From positions 1-50,719 of the forward strand of contig JASLHI010000002.1 of the NCBI GenBank assembly GCA_030149815.1: 50,719 nt of DNA, written 5' to 3'. Both the position numbers and the translations under genes were made by a program. The number at the start of each line of letters is the position of its first letter. Within the stretch, counting starts at the first letter, position 1. Below, in pieces: positions 1-9,608 of this stretch. This stretch comes from Aquirhabdus sp. (GTDB lineage Bacteria > Pseudomonadota > Gammaproteobacteria > Pseudomonadales > Moraxellaceae). The notes under the pieces are model-generated. The model was not told the origin of the DNA. It searched no databases and saw nothing but the letters and a program-made list of their open reading frames with translations.

Positions 1-177
1 AAGCGGCTAACCCACTAAAAATGACAAGTTAATTCGTGTAAGTGTGGCGAAAATATAGTATTGATTTTATACTATCACCGCAGCTATGACGTATAGCAAT
101 GATTTCATGCTTCGGGCAGCATCGCAACAGCCACTCTCTGGTATGTTGGTCGCCACCCGCTTAACCGAGGAAACTTT

Positions 178-1836
178 ATGGAACACATCGAACGTGAATC
201 GATGGAGTTTGATGTTGTAATTGTGGGCGCTGGTCCTTCAGGTCTTTCAGCCGCAATTCGACTACGCCAATTAGCAATTGAAAACAATATGCCTGACCTA
301 TCAGTCTGTGTCGTTGAAAAAGGCTCAGAAGTCGGCGCACATATCCTTTCTGGTGCAGTGTTAGAACCACGCGCTTTGAATGAACTCTTTCCAGACTGGA
401 AAGAACTTGGCGCACCGCTGAATGTTCCAGCAAAACGTGACGAAGTGTTCATGCTGACTTCGCCAACTGCAAGCATTAAAGTTCCACACTTTTTCGTTCC
501 AAAAACCATGCACAATGATGGCAACTATGTTGTTTCATTAGGCAACGTTGTTCGTTGGTTGAATACCAAAGCTGAAGAACTGGAAGTCACCGTATTCCCA
601 GGATTTGCAGCATCTGAAGTGCTGTATCATGAAGATGGTAGCGTAAAAGGCATTCAAACTGGCGACATGGGTGTTAACAAAGAAGGCGAACAAAAAGGCA
701 GCTTCACCGCTGGCTATGAACTTCATGCAAAATACACCATCTTCGCAGAAGGTTGCCGCGGAAGCTTAGGTAAAAAACTAATTAGCCGTTTTGATCTAAA
801 CAAAGATGCTGACACACAGCATTATGGTATCGGTATCAAAGAGCTTTGGGAAATTGACCCAGCGAAACACGAAGAAGGTTTAATCCTTCACGGTTCAGGC
901 TGGCCGTTGACCGAAACTGGTTCGACTGGTGGCTGGTGGTTGTACCATGCGGAAAACAACCAAGTCACAATGGGTATGATCGTTGATCTATCATACAAAA
1001 ACCCATACTTGTCACCGTTTGATGAAATGCAACGCTTCAAGCATCACCCAGTGATCAGCAAATACCTAGAAGGCGGTAAACGTCTATCTTACGGCGCACG
1101 TGCAGTCATCAAAGGTGGTTTAAATGCCCTACCTAAACTCACCTTCCCAGGTGGTTGCTTGGTTGGTGATGATGCGGGTTTCTTGAACTTTGCAAAAATC
1201 AAAGGTTCACACACTGCAATGAAATCAGGCATGCTCTGTGCTGAAGCAGTATTTGAAGCACTACAAGCAGGTCGTAGTTCAGACGAAGTCACCGCTTACA
1301 CAGACAAATTCAAAGCATCATGGTTATATCCTGAACTATTTGCTGCGCGTAACTTCGGTTCTGCAATGCATCGCTTTGGTACGATTGGTGGTGGTGCATA
1401 TAACTTCATCGACCAAAACATTTTCAGATTGCCATTCACGATTAAAGATCCAGTTCCAGATTATAAAACTCTGGACTTGGCGGCTAACTCAGTGAAGCCA
1501 AACTATCCAAAACCAGATGGCAAACTGTCATTTGATAAACTTTCTTCTGTATTTATTTCAAATACTAACCATGAAGAAGATCAACCAGTTCATTTGAAAT
1601 TACGCGATGCAGCGATTCCAATTGAACAAAATCTACCACTGTACGCAGAACCAGCACAGCGCTATTGCCCTGCTGGCGTATATGAAGTTGTGACTACTGA
1701 AGAAAGCGCTAGTCGCTTCCAAATCAATGCGCAAAACTGTGTACATTGCAAAACTTGTGATATCAAAGATCCTGCACAAAACATCAACTGGGAAACTCCA
1801 GAAGGTGGCGGCGGTCCAAACTATCCAAACATGTAA
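178..1836 (+). CDS. Electron transfer flavoprotein-ubiquinone oxidoreductase
   Basis: This 552-residue flavo-iron-sulfur protein passes electrons from reduced ETF (fed by acyl-CoA dehydrogenases) to ubiquinone at the inner membrane. The N-terminus has the FAD dinucleotide-binding motif GAGPSG at residues 17-22. The C-terminus carries the four [4Fe-4S] cysteines at about C497, C521, C524 and C527, within NCVHCKTCDIKDP. Length matches the family and all cofactor motifs are intact. The start is the ATG preceded by a GAGG Shine-Dalgarno element at 167-170. A strong hairpin terminator follows directly, so the gene appears monocistronic. The etfAB genes are not in the window. Confidence 0.96.
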   Translation: MEHIERESMEFDVVIVGAGPSGLSAAIRLRQLAIENNMPDLSVCVVEKGSEVGAHILSGAVLEPRALNELFPDWKELGAPLNVPAKRDEVFMLTSPTASIKVPHFFVPKTMHNDGNYVVSLGNVVRWLNTKAEELEVTVFPGFAASEVLYHEDGSVKGIQTGDMGVNKEGEQKGSFTAGYELHAKYTIFAEGCRGSLGKKLISRFDLNKDADTQHYGIGIKELWEIDPAKHEEGLILHGSGWPLTETGSTGGWWLYHAENNQVTMGMIVDLSYKNPYLSPFDEMQRFKHHPVISKYLEGGKRLSYGARAVIKGGLNALPKLTFPGGCLVGDDAGFLNFAKIKGSHTAMKSGMLCAEAVFEALQAGRSSDEVTAYTDKFKASWLYPELFAARNFGSAMHRFGTIGGGAYNFIDQNIFRLPFTIKDPVPDYKTLDLAANSVKPNYPKPDGKLSFDKLSSVFISNTNHEEDQPVHLKLRDAAIPIEQNLPLYAEPAQRYCPAGVYEVVTTEESASRFQINAQNCVHCKTCDIKDPAQNINWETPEGGGGPNYPNM

Positions 1837-1850
1837 GTCATTTTCAAAAA

Positions 1851-1873
1851 AAAGCAGCTTCGGCTGCTTTTTT
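1851..1873 (+). terminator. Rho-independent terminator after ETF-QO
   Basis: Perfect 8-bp stem AAAGCAGC / GCTGCTTT closed by a C(TTCG)G tetraloop and followed by a T-run, 15 bases after the stop codon. Confidence 0.93.
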
Positions 1874-1928
1874 CAGTATATAGAATCAAATATCTTAGAA
1901 AGTACCTCAAAACAACGGAGTGTGTAGA

Positions 1929-3773
1929 GTGGCAAATCATGGAAAAGCTAAACCAATATTTACCACTGGTTTAACCAACCCAATGTCTGCGATGACATAT
2001 TTCACAAAAGCACAGCAGGCCTTTGCTGGAAATCAATGGCAACAAGCCTATACTTTGGCTCAAGCTGCTGCGTCAGCCGCAAAAAATGATAAAGCAATTC
2101 TCTATTCAGCTCAAAATATTATGGCTGCCGCATTACTAAGACTTAATAAAATTGAAGCTGCATTGGCACTCTGGATAGAGCTCAACTCCAAACTACCGAA
2201 TAACGGACAAATATTATCCAACATTGGATTTGTACTCACAGAGATTCATCGTTACCAAGAAGCTGCCCAATATTTAGAACAGGCGATCAAAGTTGCACCA
2301 CAAGATCCGGTTGCTCATCTCAATCTAGGATATTCATACTCTAAACTTGGCAATACAAAACAAGCCAAGCTACACTACATTCATTCTAGTCAACTCAATC
2401 CCAAATACGCAAAAGCCAAATTTTTGCTTGGCGACGTCTTACAAGAAGAAGGTCTCACCGAGGAAGCACTTTCAGCCTATAAACAAGGATTCGAACATGA
2501 TCCGCATAATTTAATTTACCTCAATAATGCGATCTTTGTTCAACATGCACTCTATCCGCCTAACTTAGAACAATACATGAAGTTTGTGCATCAATTCGCT
2601 CAAGCGATTGACTTACAAACACCAAAAATCACCTCTGAGCAAATTGGACAACAACATACACCACTTAGAATTGGGATAGTTTCTGCGGACTTTTATCAGC
2701 ATGTTGTTTGTTATTTCATCGAAAACGTACTATCCCAAATTAGCAACAACGAACAATTACGCAACCGATTAACATTAGTCGCTTATTCGAATCAAGTTGT
2801 GGAAGATGAAGCGACTCGCCGACTCCAAGGTCACTTCGATTTATGGCGAAAAGTGAACGAATTAAACGATGACGCACTTGCAGAACAGATTAAGCAAGAT
2901 AAAATTGATATCTTAATCGATCTATCAGGTCATACTAAAGACAATCGCCTCCCTGTCTTCGCCAGAAAAGCAGCACCACTGCAAGTGAGTTGGTTAGGCT
3001 ATTGGGGAACAACAGGGCTAACAAGCATTGATTATGTTTTAGCCGATCCTATCTCTGTTCCAGCCAATGAAGAATACTTATTCATCGAAAAAATCTGGCG
3101 ATTACCTCATTTACGATATTGTGTTTCGACACTCACTGATGCACCAGCGGTCAGTCCCCCGCCCTGTATCAAAAATCAACATATCACTTTCGGTTGTTAT
3201 CAATTCACTCGAAAAATTAATCAGGGTGTCTTAAATTGCTGGTCGAAAATTCTCACAGCTTGTCCTCATGCTCGATTACGAATTCAATCTTTTTCGTTAG
3301 ATAAAACTGAGCTTAAAGAGCAGTTTATTCAACGACTCACTGAAGCAAAAATTGACCTAAACCGAGTTGAACTCATTGGCGGAATTACATATAGTGAATA
3401 TCTAGACTCCTATGCAAATATCGATATCGTCTTAGATACATTCCCTTATCCAGGAGGGACAACAACTGCTCAAGCACTATGGATGGGCGTTCCAACCATT
3501 ACACTGGCGACAACAGGAATGTTGGGACGACAAGGAGAAGCACTGCTCGTCAATGCTGGTCTATCGAATTGGGTAACAGATAGTGAAGCCGCATATGTAG
3601 AAAAAGCAATTTATTGGGCAACTGCTGATCTCAATAAACGTAAGGAGTTAGCTGCTTTAAGAGCAGGCCTGCGTGAACGCGTCATACACACACCTGTTTT
3701 TGATGCTCAAAGATTTGCAGTAGATTTCGTTGATGCAATATACGGTATGTGGAATATCATCGAACACAAGTAA
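1929..3773 (+). CDS. TPR protein with SPINDLY/OGT-like glycosyltransferase domain (GT41)
   Basis: About 614 residues. The N-terminal 200-odd residues are tetratricopeptide repeats (for example around YQEAAQYLEQAIKVAPQDP and YSKLGNTKQAKLHYIHSSQL). The C-terminal half is the O-GlcNAc-transferase/SPINDLY catalytic region: LRIGIVSADF opening, LSGHTKDNRL, PLQVSWLGYWGTTGL, FGCYQFTRKI, and the donor-binding run DTFPYPGGTTTAQALWMGVP. Family knowledge says such proteins transfer a sugar from a nucleotide sugar onto serine/threonine of a protein. The substrate here is unknown. There is no signal peptide, so it is probably cytosolic. GTG 1929 is chosen because AACGGAG (1914-1920) lies 8 bases upstream. 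An in-frame GTG at 1920 overlaps that element, and ATG 1983 has no Shine-Dalgarno. Confidence 0.85.
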   Translation: MANHGKAKPIFTTGLTNPMSAMTYFTKAQQAFAGNQWQQAYTLAQAAASAAKNDKAILYSAQNIMAAALLRLNKIEAALALWIELNSKLPNNGQILSNIGFVLTEIHRYQEAAQYLEQAIKVAPQDPVAHLNLGYSYSKLGNTKQAKLHYIHSSQLNPKYAKAKFLLGDVLQEEGLTEEALSAYKQGFEHDPHNLIYLNNAIFVQHALYPPNLEQYMKFVHQFAQAIDLQTPKITSEQIGQQHTPLRIGIVSADFYQHVVCYFIENVLSQISNNEQLRNRLTLVAYSNQVVEDEATRRLQGHFDLWRKVNELNDDALAEQIKQDKIDILIDLSGHTKDNRLPVFARKAAPLQVSWLGYWGTTGLTSIDYVLADPISVPANEEYLFIEKIWRLPHLRYCVSTLTDAPAVSPPPCIKNQHITFGCYQFTRKINQGVLNCWSKILTACPHARLRIQSFSLDKTELKEQFIQRLTEAKIDLNRVELIGGITYSEYLDSYANIDIVLDTFPYPGGTTTAQALWMGVPTITLATTGMLGRQGEALLVNAGLSNWVTDSEAAYVEKAIYWATADLNKRKELAALRAGLRERVIHTPVFDAQRFAVDFVDAIYGMWNIIEHK

Positions 3774-3787
3774 CCTAATACTGAGAT

Positions 3788-3831
3788 AAAATGAGTAAGG
3801 TGAATGCTTTCACTTTTACCCTGCTCATTTT
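3788..3831 (+). terminator. Probable terminator after the GT41 gene
   Basis: Interrupted hairpin with outer arms AAAATGAG / CTCATTTT and an inner GGTGAA / TTCAC pairing, ending in a short T-run. It lies 14 bases after the stop codon. Confidence 0.6.
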
Positions 3832-4030
3832 CATCAGAAAATACACACCATCTGAAATAAGAAAATCCATTTCCCTGTTATAAATCTTCCAGCATTTTTG
3901 ATTAAAATAGAAAGATATCGAAATCTCATAAATCTGCTTTTATTCATCATCGTTTGCACCTAACATACTCACCTTGATGTCGCCCCATGCAGATGCATTA
4001 TTGATATACGCTTTTTTGAAGGATTGTTTT

Positions 4031-5737
4031 ATGCGCGCCAGTCAGTATTTTTTCGCCACATTGCGCGATACACCAAGCGATGCGGAAGTCATTAGTCACC
4101 AGTTAATGCTGAGGGCAGGCTTAATTCGTAAACTCGCTTCTGGTCTTTATACTTGGATGCCTCTAGGCTTGCGCGTATTACAGAAAGTTGAACAAATCAT
4201 TCGTGAAGAAATGAATGCAAGTCATGCGCTTGAACTCAAAATGCCAGTCACTCAACCTGCTGAACTGTGGGAGGAATCTGGACGCTATCAACAATATGGT
4301 TTAGAACTATTACGCTTTAAAGATCGTCATGATCGTCCATTTGTGCTTGGCCCTACTCATGAAGAAGTGATTACAGACATCGCGCGTGACACCCTGAAAA
4401 GCTATAAGCAATTGCCGATTAACTTTTATCAAATTCAAACTAAATTCCGTGATGAGATTCGTCCACGTTTTGGTGTAATGCGCTCTCGTGAGTTTGTGAT
4501 GAAAGATGCTTATTCATTCCATACAACACGTGAATCATTGGCAGAAACCTATCAAGTCATGTATGACACGTACAGCCGTATTTTTACACGTCTGGGTTTG
4601 CACTTCCGTGCCGTACAAGCTGATACAGGCTCAATCGGTGGTTTTGCTTCGCATGAATTCCATGTATTGGCTGAAAGTGGCGAAGATGACATTGCGTTTT
4701 CAAACGCTTCGCAATACGCAGCGAATATCGAAATGGCAGAAGCCATCTCCACAACTGCACGGCCAGCACCAACCCAAGCGTTTACGGTGATTGATACACC
4801 CGCTCAAAAAACCATTGAAGAAGTCTGCCAATTTCTAAAAATCTCAGCAGATACAACTGTTAAAACGTTGATCGTTCGTGGTGTTGCTGATGAAGCTGGG
4901 AAATATGGCTTAGTTGCGCTCGCATTACGCGGTGATCATGTTCTTAATGAAATTAAGGCAGAAAAAATTGATGTCGTCGCAAGTCCACTCTGCTTTGCTA
5001 GTGATGAGGAAATTGCAGGGTTAGGTTTAACCGTTGGCTCAATTGGTGTACACGGCTTATCCATTCCACTATTTGTTGATCGCTCAGCTGCGGTTTTGGC
5101 TGATTTCGTTGCAGGTGCAAACACAGCCAACCAACACGCAACGGGTATCAATTGGGAACGTGATGCACAAATCACACAAATCGTTGATATTCGCAATGTT
5201 GTCGAAGGTGATCCATCACCTGATGGTCAAGGTACATTGACGATTAAACGTGGTATTGAAGTCGGCCATATTTTCCAACTTGGGCAAAAGTACTCAGAAG
5301 CATTGAACTGTAAAGTTCTGGGCGAAGATGGTAAACCTCTTGTGGTGACAATGGGTTGTTACGGGATTGGCGTGACTCGCGTTGTTGCCGCAGCGATTGA
5401 ACAAAACTTTGATGACAATGGCATTCTATGGCCTGCAGCGATTGCACCATTTACCATCGCCATCGTGCCAATGAACGCAGCAAAATCACCTCGCGCCGTT
5501 GCAGCCAGTGAAGAGCTCTATCAAGAACTCAAAGCCCTAGGTTACGATGTACTTCTCGATGATCGCAACGAACGCCCAGGTGTGAAGTTTGCAGATCTTG
5601 AGTTGATTGGTGTACCACATCGCATCGTCATCGGTGAGCGTGGCCTAGATGCTGGAACCTTTGAATATCGTGGTCGCCGCAATACTGAAGCACGTGAACT
5701 GAGCAAAGATGAGTTAATGGCAGTTTTAAAAGGATAA
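4031..5737 (+). CDS. proS: Prolyl-tRNA synthetase
   Basis: Class II aminoacyl-tRNA synthetase charging tRNA-Pro, 568 residues, close to the E. coli length. It starts MRASQYFFATLRDTPSDAEV, collinear with the E. coli N-terminus. A reading frame open further upstream to 3974 has no Shine-Dalgarno, whereas this ATG has AAGGA (4019-4023) before it. Class II motif regions are present (GPTHEEVITDIAR; FRDEIRPRFGVMRSREFVMKDAYSF). The bacterial-type editing insertion lies between motifs 2 and 3 (roughly residues 220-400), followed by GCYGIGVTRVVAAAIEQ and the C-terminal anticodon-binding domain. It is followed by a terminator shared with convergent galE. Confidence 0.97.
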   Translation: MRASQYFFATLRDTPSDAEVISHQLMLRAGLIRKLASGLYTWMPLGLRVLQKVEQIIREEMNASHALELKMPVTQPAELWEESGRYQQYGLELLRFKDRHDRPFVLGPTHEEVITDIARDTLKSYKQLPINFYQIQTKFRDEIRPRFGVMRSREFVMKDAYSFHTTRESLAETYQVMYDTYSRIFTRLGLHFRAVQADTGSIGGFASHEFHVLAESGEDDIAFSNASQYAANIEMAEAISTTARPAPTQAFTVIDTPAQKTIEEVCQFLKISADTTVKTLIVRGVADEAGKYGLVALALRGDHVLNEIKAEKIDVVASPLCFASDEEIAGLGLTVGSIGVHGLSIPLFVDRSAAVLADFVAGANTANQHATGINWERDAQITQIVDIRNVVEGDPSPDGQGTLTIKRGIEVGHIFQLGQKYSEALNCKVLGEDGKPLVVTMGCYGIGVTRVVAAAIEQNFDDNGILWPAAIAPFTIAIVPMNAAKSPRAVAASEELYQELKALGYDVLLDDRNERPGVKFADLELIGVPHRIVIGERGLDAGTFEYRGRRNTEARELSKDELMAVLKG

Positions 5738-5751
5738 GACAGACTTTATAC

Positions 5752-5784
5752 AAAAAGGCGGACATCGATTGTCCGCCTTTTTTA
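5752..5784. terminator. Bidirectional terminator between proS and galE
   Basis: Stem AAAAGGCGGAC / GTCCGCCTTTT with a 7-base loop, an A-run on the left and a T-run on the right. It can serve both convergent genes. Confidence 0.92.
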
Positions 5785-5800
5785 TTTATAACTAAAACTC

Positions 5801-6799
5801 TTAAACCAAATTCTCATAAAAACGCCACGTATCAGCCGCCATCTCATCTACACTTCGAGTTGTTCGCCAGTCCAGCAAATGATTAGCATGCGATGCATCA
5901 GCATAAACACTGGCAGAATCCCCATCCCGCCGCGCAACCACTTTATAAGGTAATTCACGCCCTACAGCCTTAGAGAAAGCATCTAACATCTGTTTGACTG
6001 AAACCCCCTCACCTCGCCCCAAATTAAGAATTTCAAAAGCTTGAGTCTGTTTTGCAAGCCATTTAAGCGCTTTGGTGTGACCTTCAATCAAATCCTGAAC
6101 GTGGATAAAATCACGCACTCCAGTTCCATCGACCGTGTTGTAGTCATCACCAAACACTTGCAGAAATGGTCTTTCGCCCCGCGCAACCTGTGCAATATAA
6201 GGTACTAAATTATTCGGAATGCCGTTTGGCACTTCACCAATAATCCCACTAGGATGAGCTCCTGCTGGATTAAAATAACGTAGAACAGCAATACACCACC
6301 CTGATTCAGCATGCGCCAAATCTTGCAAAACCTGTTCGCAAATTTGTTTACTACGCCCGTAAGGTGTAATCGGCGCTTGACGCGCACCTTCTGGGATTGG
6401 CAAAACGTCTGGCTCACCATAAATTGCAGCGGTTGAACTAAATACAATGGTTTTAACTTGCGCCGCTTTCATTACATTTAATAATGAAATAAGGCCGTTC
6501 ACATTATTATCATAGTAATCAATTGGTTGTTGGATTGACTCATTGACTGATTTTGACCCAGCAAAGTGCACAACTTGATGAATTGGATACTGAGCAAAAA
6601 CTTGCTGCAGCGCGGCTTTATCGCGCACATCCATTTGGATGAAAGGAATTGCTCGACCAGTCAGTTTAGTTAAACGATCCAACACAGCAATCTTTGAATT
6701 AGATAAGTTATCAATTAATACAACGTCATGACCCTGCTCTATCATTTGCGCTGCCATATGTGAACCCAAATAACCCAGTCCACCAGTCAGTAAAATCAT
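5801..6799 (-). CDS. galE: UDP-glucose 4-epimerase
   Basis: NAD-dependent short-chain dehydrogenase-type epimerase interconverting UDP-glucose and UDP-galactose (or the N-acetyl forms), 332 residues. The Rossmann motif GGLGYLG is at residues 6-12. The catalytic residues are S122/T123 (FSSTAAIYG) and Y147-xxx-K151 (YGRSK). The start at 6799 (MILLTGG...) is preferred over an in-frame TTG at 6817 because GGGGAGGA lies just upstream and the N-terminus then matches the family. It stands alone, convergent with proS and divergent from tusD; no other galactose or capsule gene is adjacent. It probably supplies UDP-Gal/UDP-GalNAc for surface polysaccharide. Confidence 0.95.
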   Translation of the reverse strand: MILLTGGLGYLGSHMAAQMIEQGHDVVLIDNLSNSKIAVLDRLTKLTGRAIPFIQMDVRDKAALQQVFAQYPIHQVVHFAGSKSVNESIQQPIDYYDNNVNGLISLLNVMKAAQVKTIVFSSTAAIYGEPDVLPIPEGARQAPITPYGRSKQICEQVLQDLAHAESGWCIAVLRYFNPAGAHPSGIIGEVPNGIPNNLVPYIAQVARGERPFLQVFGDDYNTVDGTGVRDFIHVQDLIEGHTKALKWLAKQTQAFEILNLGRGEGVSVKQMLDAFSKAVGRELPYKVVARRDGDSASVYADASHANHLLDWRTTRSVDEMAADTWRFYENLV

Positions 6800-6951
6800 T
6801 GAATCCTCCCCGCGCAAGTTCTTTAGGCATCACTATTAATTGCTGTTATTATGCATTAATTTTTCAGAGAAACATGTTCATTATTGCAACTCAAGCATTC
6901 ATGATCCAATTTCTAATGATCACTTTTTAATCCATCGAGCTAATATCTGTT

Positions 6952-7323
6952 ATGAATCGTGTTTTACTTTTACTCACTGAATCAATCACCTCGCCACTGG
7001 CTTGGCATGGTTTAGCGTTAGCAAAAGCATTGATTCAACAAAATATCCCTGTTGATGTATTCTTCTATCAAAACGCAGTGGATATTGCGAATCGCCTCAA
7101 TTGGCGACCTAGTGATGAACCGAATTTAACTCAAGAGTGGCAAACACTTCTTATCGAGCGTCGTGTTTGTGTCAGCGCAGCACTTGTACGTGGTGTAACG
7201 GATCAAGATAACTCGGAACGCCACGACCTATCAGGCGAAAACATCGCAGCTGGTTTTCAATTAGTTGGACTTGGCGAACTTGCAGACCTCACACTACAAG
7301 CCACCCGTGTGGTTCATCTTTAA
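6952..7323 (+). CDS. tusD: TusD sulfurtransferase subunit (DsrE family)
   Basis: 123 residues. It is one of three DsrE-fold subunits of the TusBCD complex, which relays persulfide sulfur from TusA to TusE/MnmA for 2-thiolation of U34 in tRNA-Lys, -Glu and -Gln. The active cysteine sits in VCVSAALVRGV, as in E. coli TusD, and the C-terminal GFQLVGLGELADL region is typical. It is the first gene of the tusD-C-B-E block and is divergent from galE. The gap to tusC is 73 bases. Confidence 0.92.
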   Translation: MNRVLLLLTESITSPLAWHGLALAKALIQQNIPVDVFFYQNAVDIANRLNWRPSDEPNLTQEWQTLLIERRVCVSAALVRGVTDQDNSERHDLSGENIAAGFQLVGLGELADLTLQATRVVHL

Positions 7324-7396
7324 TGAATCGTTGCAACCACAATAGCGACATGAAATATTTAAAATTCTATTTAGTTAAAATCCTATTGCGATCAAT

Positions 7397-7759
7397 ATGA
7401 AATCATTATTAATCATGATTAGCCATAGTCCTCTTGCAGGGCAGCATTTATTGGAATCATTGTCTGCTGCAATGGTTTTGGCAACATACGGTGTTCAGAT
7501 AAAAATATGCCTTACAGGCGATGCAATAGCACTATTGCGTCCAATAAATCAATCACAAACGAATACTCAAGTCCGCCCCTTTAAATCAGCTTTTGCGCTG
7601 GTCGAAAGCTTTGAGTTCTATGATCTATTACCGATTTGGATTGATCAAAAAGATAGTGTTGAAAATAGAGCTTTATTAGCAACGACAACCATTGAGCATG
7701 AAGTCATCGATTTAAATTCGGAAGTTTTAGCATCATTTGATGGAGTGCTCAGATGGTAA
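7397..7759 (+). CDS. tusC: TusC sulfur-relay subunit (DsrF family)
   Basis: 120 residues with a DsrE/F-like fold opening MKSLLIMISHSPLAGQHLLE and a mid-protein ATYGVQIKICLTGDA segment matching the TusC/DsrF pattern. It is a non-catalytic partner in the cytoplasmic TusBCD heterohexamer. It lies between tusD and tusB and overlaps the tusB start by 7 bases, which implies translational coupling. The assignment rests on fold-like motifs plus operon position. Confidence 0.86.
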   Translation: MKSLLIMISHSPLAGQHLLESLSAAMVLATYGVQIKICLTGDAIALLRPINQSQTNTQVRPFKSAFALVESFEFYDLLPIWIDQKDSVENRALLATTTIEHEVIDLNSEVLASFDGVLRW

Positions 7760-8055
7760 GCTCTGCACAAAATACACAACATCTACTCGCAGCTGCACCA
7801 AGTCATTGGCACAAACTCATCCCACAAATCTCAGCAGTTTGGCGCGACGGTGATTTATTATTATTAATCGCAGAAGGGACACAAGGCTTTAATTCAAAAG
7901 TGCTTGATCAATTTACGCAAGTTGCTGTTTTAGATTCAGACCTATTACGTCTAGAGGTGATGAATGAGGAAGTTCCGAGCAAGATTAAAATAGCCACAAC
8001 ATCTGATTGGGCAATCTGGACAATACAATATCCACGCACAGTGACATGGCGCTAA
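7753..8055 (+). CDS. tusB: TusB sulfur-relay subunit (DsrH family)
   Basis: 100 residues, the normal size for TusB/DsrH. Sequence conservation in this family is weak. The central VWRDGDLLLLIAEGTQGFNS segment and the position between tusC and tusE support the call. The start ATG overlaps the tusC end. It completes the TusBCD complex. Confidence 0.82.
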   Translation: MVSSAQNTQHLLAAAPSHWHKLIPQISAVWRDGDLLLLIAEGTQGFNSKVLDQFTQVAVLDSDLLRLEVMNEEVPSKIKIATTSDWAIWTIQYPRTVTWR

Positions 8056-8059
8056 TCTG

Positions 8060-8380
8060 ATGTCTACTCTATTACCTACTCTCGATAAAGACGGCCATCT
8101 GGTCAATCATCTCGATTGGACACCAGAGGTTGCACGCCTGCTCGCCGCGCGAGATGACCTCATTTTGGGTGATGAACATTTACAAGTGCTAGAAGGCATA
8201 CGCGAATATTATCGCCGCTTTGAACATGCACCCGCGACGCGACCATTGATTAAATTTCTTATGCAGACCGTCAGTAGGGACTTAACCAATGCGCATTTAA
8301 TGACTTTGTTTCAAACTGGTTTAGTAGCACGGACATTGGCTCGTTTAGCAGGTCTACCAAAACCCGCTAACTGTTTGTAA
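8060..8380 (+). CDS. tusE: TusE sulfur-transfer protein (DsrC family)
   Basis: 106 residues. The C-terminal arm ends GLPKPANCL, with the sulfur-accepting cysteine at the penultimate position as in DsrC/TusE. The helix LEGIREYYRRFEHAPATRPL is family-typical. TusE accepts persulfide from TusBCD and hands it to MnmA on the tRNA. There is only one C-terminal cysteine, as in TusE proteins rather than dissimilatory DsrC. It starts 4 bases after tusB and is convergent with tsaD, with 37 bases between the stops and no clear terminator. Confidence 0.94.
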   Translation: MSTLLPTLDKDGHLVNHLDWTPEVARLLAARDDLILGDEHLQVLEGIREYYRRFEHAPATRPLIKFLMQTVSRDLTNAHLMTLFQTGLVARTLARLAGLPKPANCL

Positions 8381-8417
8381 TCTTAATATTTATCGTTTTG
8401 TCGTCCAATTATTATGG

Positions 8418-9440
8418 TTAAGCCTTTGGAATCTCTGGCGCAGTCAATTCAACCATAGGCCAGCGCGGCGTTGTCGTCACAGCCAAATCATCACATTGCC
8501 CAGCTTTTAAGCGCTGCCAGCCTGCATAGGCAATCATCGCACCATTATCTGTACATAACGCAGGCTCGGCATAATAAACTGTTGCTCCAATTCGTTTTAG
8601 CTCTTGTTCTAATCGTACGCGTAGTGCCTGATTTGCACTCACACCACCTGCAATCACAAGCCGTTTTAATCCAACTTGTTTCAATGCACGCAAGCATTTT
8701 TTGACTAAAGTATCAACCATCGCTTCTTGAAAGCTTGCAGCAAGATCGGCATCGCGAGCTTGTCCTTTAACCTTATTATATTGATTTAAAACCGCGGTTT
8801 TCATACCACTGAACGAAAAGTCTAGGCCTTGATGAAGCATTGGACGAGGTAAATCAAATGCCTTCGGATCGCCAGATTCAGCTAATCTAGCAACATTTGG
8901 CCCCCCTGGATAAGGTAGACCCATCATTTTTGCCACTTTATCAAAAGCCTCACCTGCGGCATCATCAATAGACTCACCCAGCAATTCATATTGACCAATT
9001 CCATAAGCAGCCATCAATTGAGTATGTCCTCCTGAGACCAAGAGTGCGACAAAAGGAAATTCTGGCGGAGTATCAGAAAGAAGTGGTGCTAACAAATGCC
9101 CTTCCATATGATGCACACCAATTGCAGGAACACCCAAAGAAAACGCCAACGTCCGACCAAACAACGCACCCGTCATCAGCGCGCCCATCAAACCTGGCCC
9201 ACGTGTAAAAGCAACTGCATCAATATCTGATTTTTTTAATTTTGTTTGCGTAAGCAATGTTTCTAATAATGGAATCATTTTGCGCACATGATCACGCGAC
9301 GCTAGTTCTGGAACAACGCCACCATATTCAGCATGCAACGCAATCTGGCTATGTAAGACTTGCCCAAGTAAGCCTTTTTGACTATCAAATAAAGCCAAAC
9401 CCGTTTCGTCACATGACGTTTCCAAACCCAAAACCAACAT
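8418..9440 (-). CDS. tsaD: tRNA N6-threonylcarbamoyladenosine transferase TsaD
   Basis: 340 residues. Transfers the threonylcarbamoyl group onto A37 of ANN-decoding tRNAs, working with TsaB and TsaE. It opens MLVLGLETSCDETGLALFD and carries the metal-binding HMEGH motif with H111 and H115. LLVSGGHTQL and AGGVSANQALR follow, all intact. The gene is convergent with the tus genes, so two tRNA anticodon-loop modification functions sit side by side. Confidence 0.97.
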   Translation of the reverse strand: MLVLGLETSCDETGLALFDSQKGLLGQVLHSQIALHAEYGGVVPELASRDHVRKMIPLLETLLTQTKLKKSDIDAVAFTRGPGLMGALMTGALFGRTLAFSLGVPAIGVHHMEGHLLAPLLSDTPPEFPFVALLVSGGHTQLMAAYGIGQYELLGESIDDAAGEAFDKVAKMMGLPYPGGPNVARLAESGDPKAFDLPRPMLHQGLDFSFSGMKTAVLNQYNKVKGQARDADLAASFQEAMVDTLVKKCLRALKQVGLKRLVIAGGVSANQALRVRLEQELKRIGATVYYAEPALCTDNGAMIAYAGWQRLKAGQCDDLAVTTTPRWPMVELTAPEIPKA

Positions 9441-9544
9441 AACCCAATAATCCCAAAGAAACGCGCTATAGGGTTATTATAGTATTTTAATGCAGCGTTA
9501 TTTTTAGTTTTTATCTAACACGATAATAGAATAAGTATTTCATC

Positions 9545-9573
9545 TTGAAATGTGCTTTAATCTTGTCTATAAA
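9545..9573 (+). promoter_or_regulatory. Sigma-70 promoter for the exported DUF4124-like gene
   Basis: TTGAAA (9545-9550), a 17-base spacer and TATAAA (9568-9573). It lies about 35 bases upstream of the GTG start at 9609, and AAGGAG at 9596-9601 serves translation. Confidence 0.72.
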
Positions 9574-9608
9574 GGCGGATAATAAAAGAATCCACAAGGA
9601 GTGCTCAA

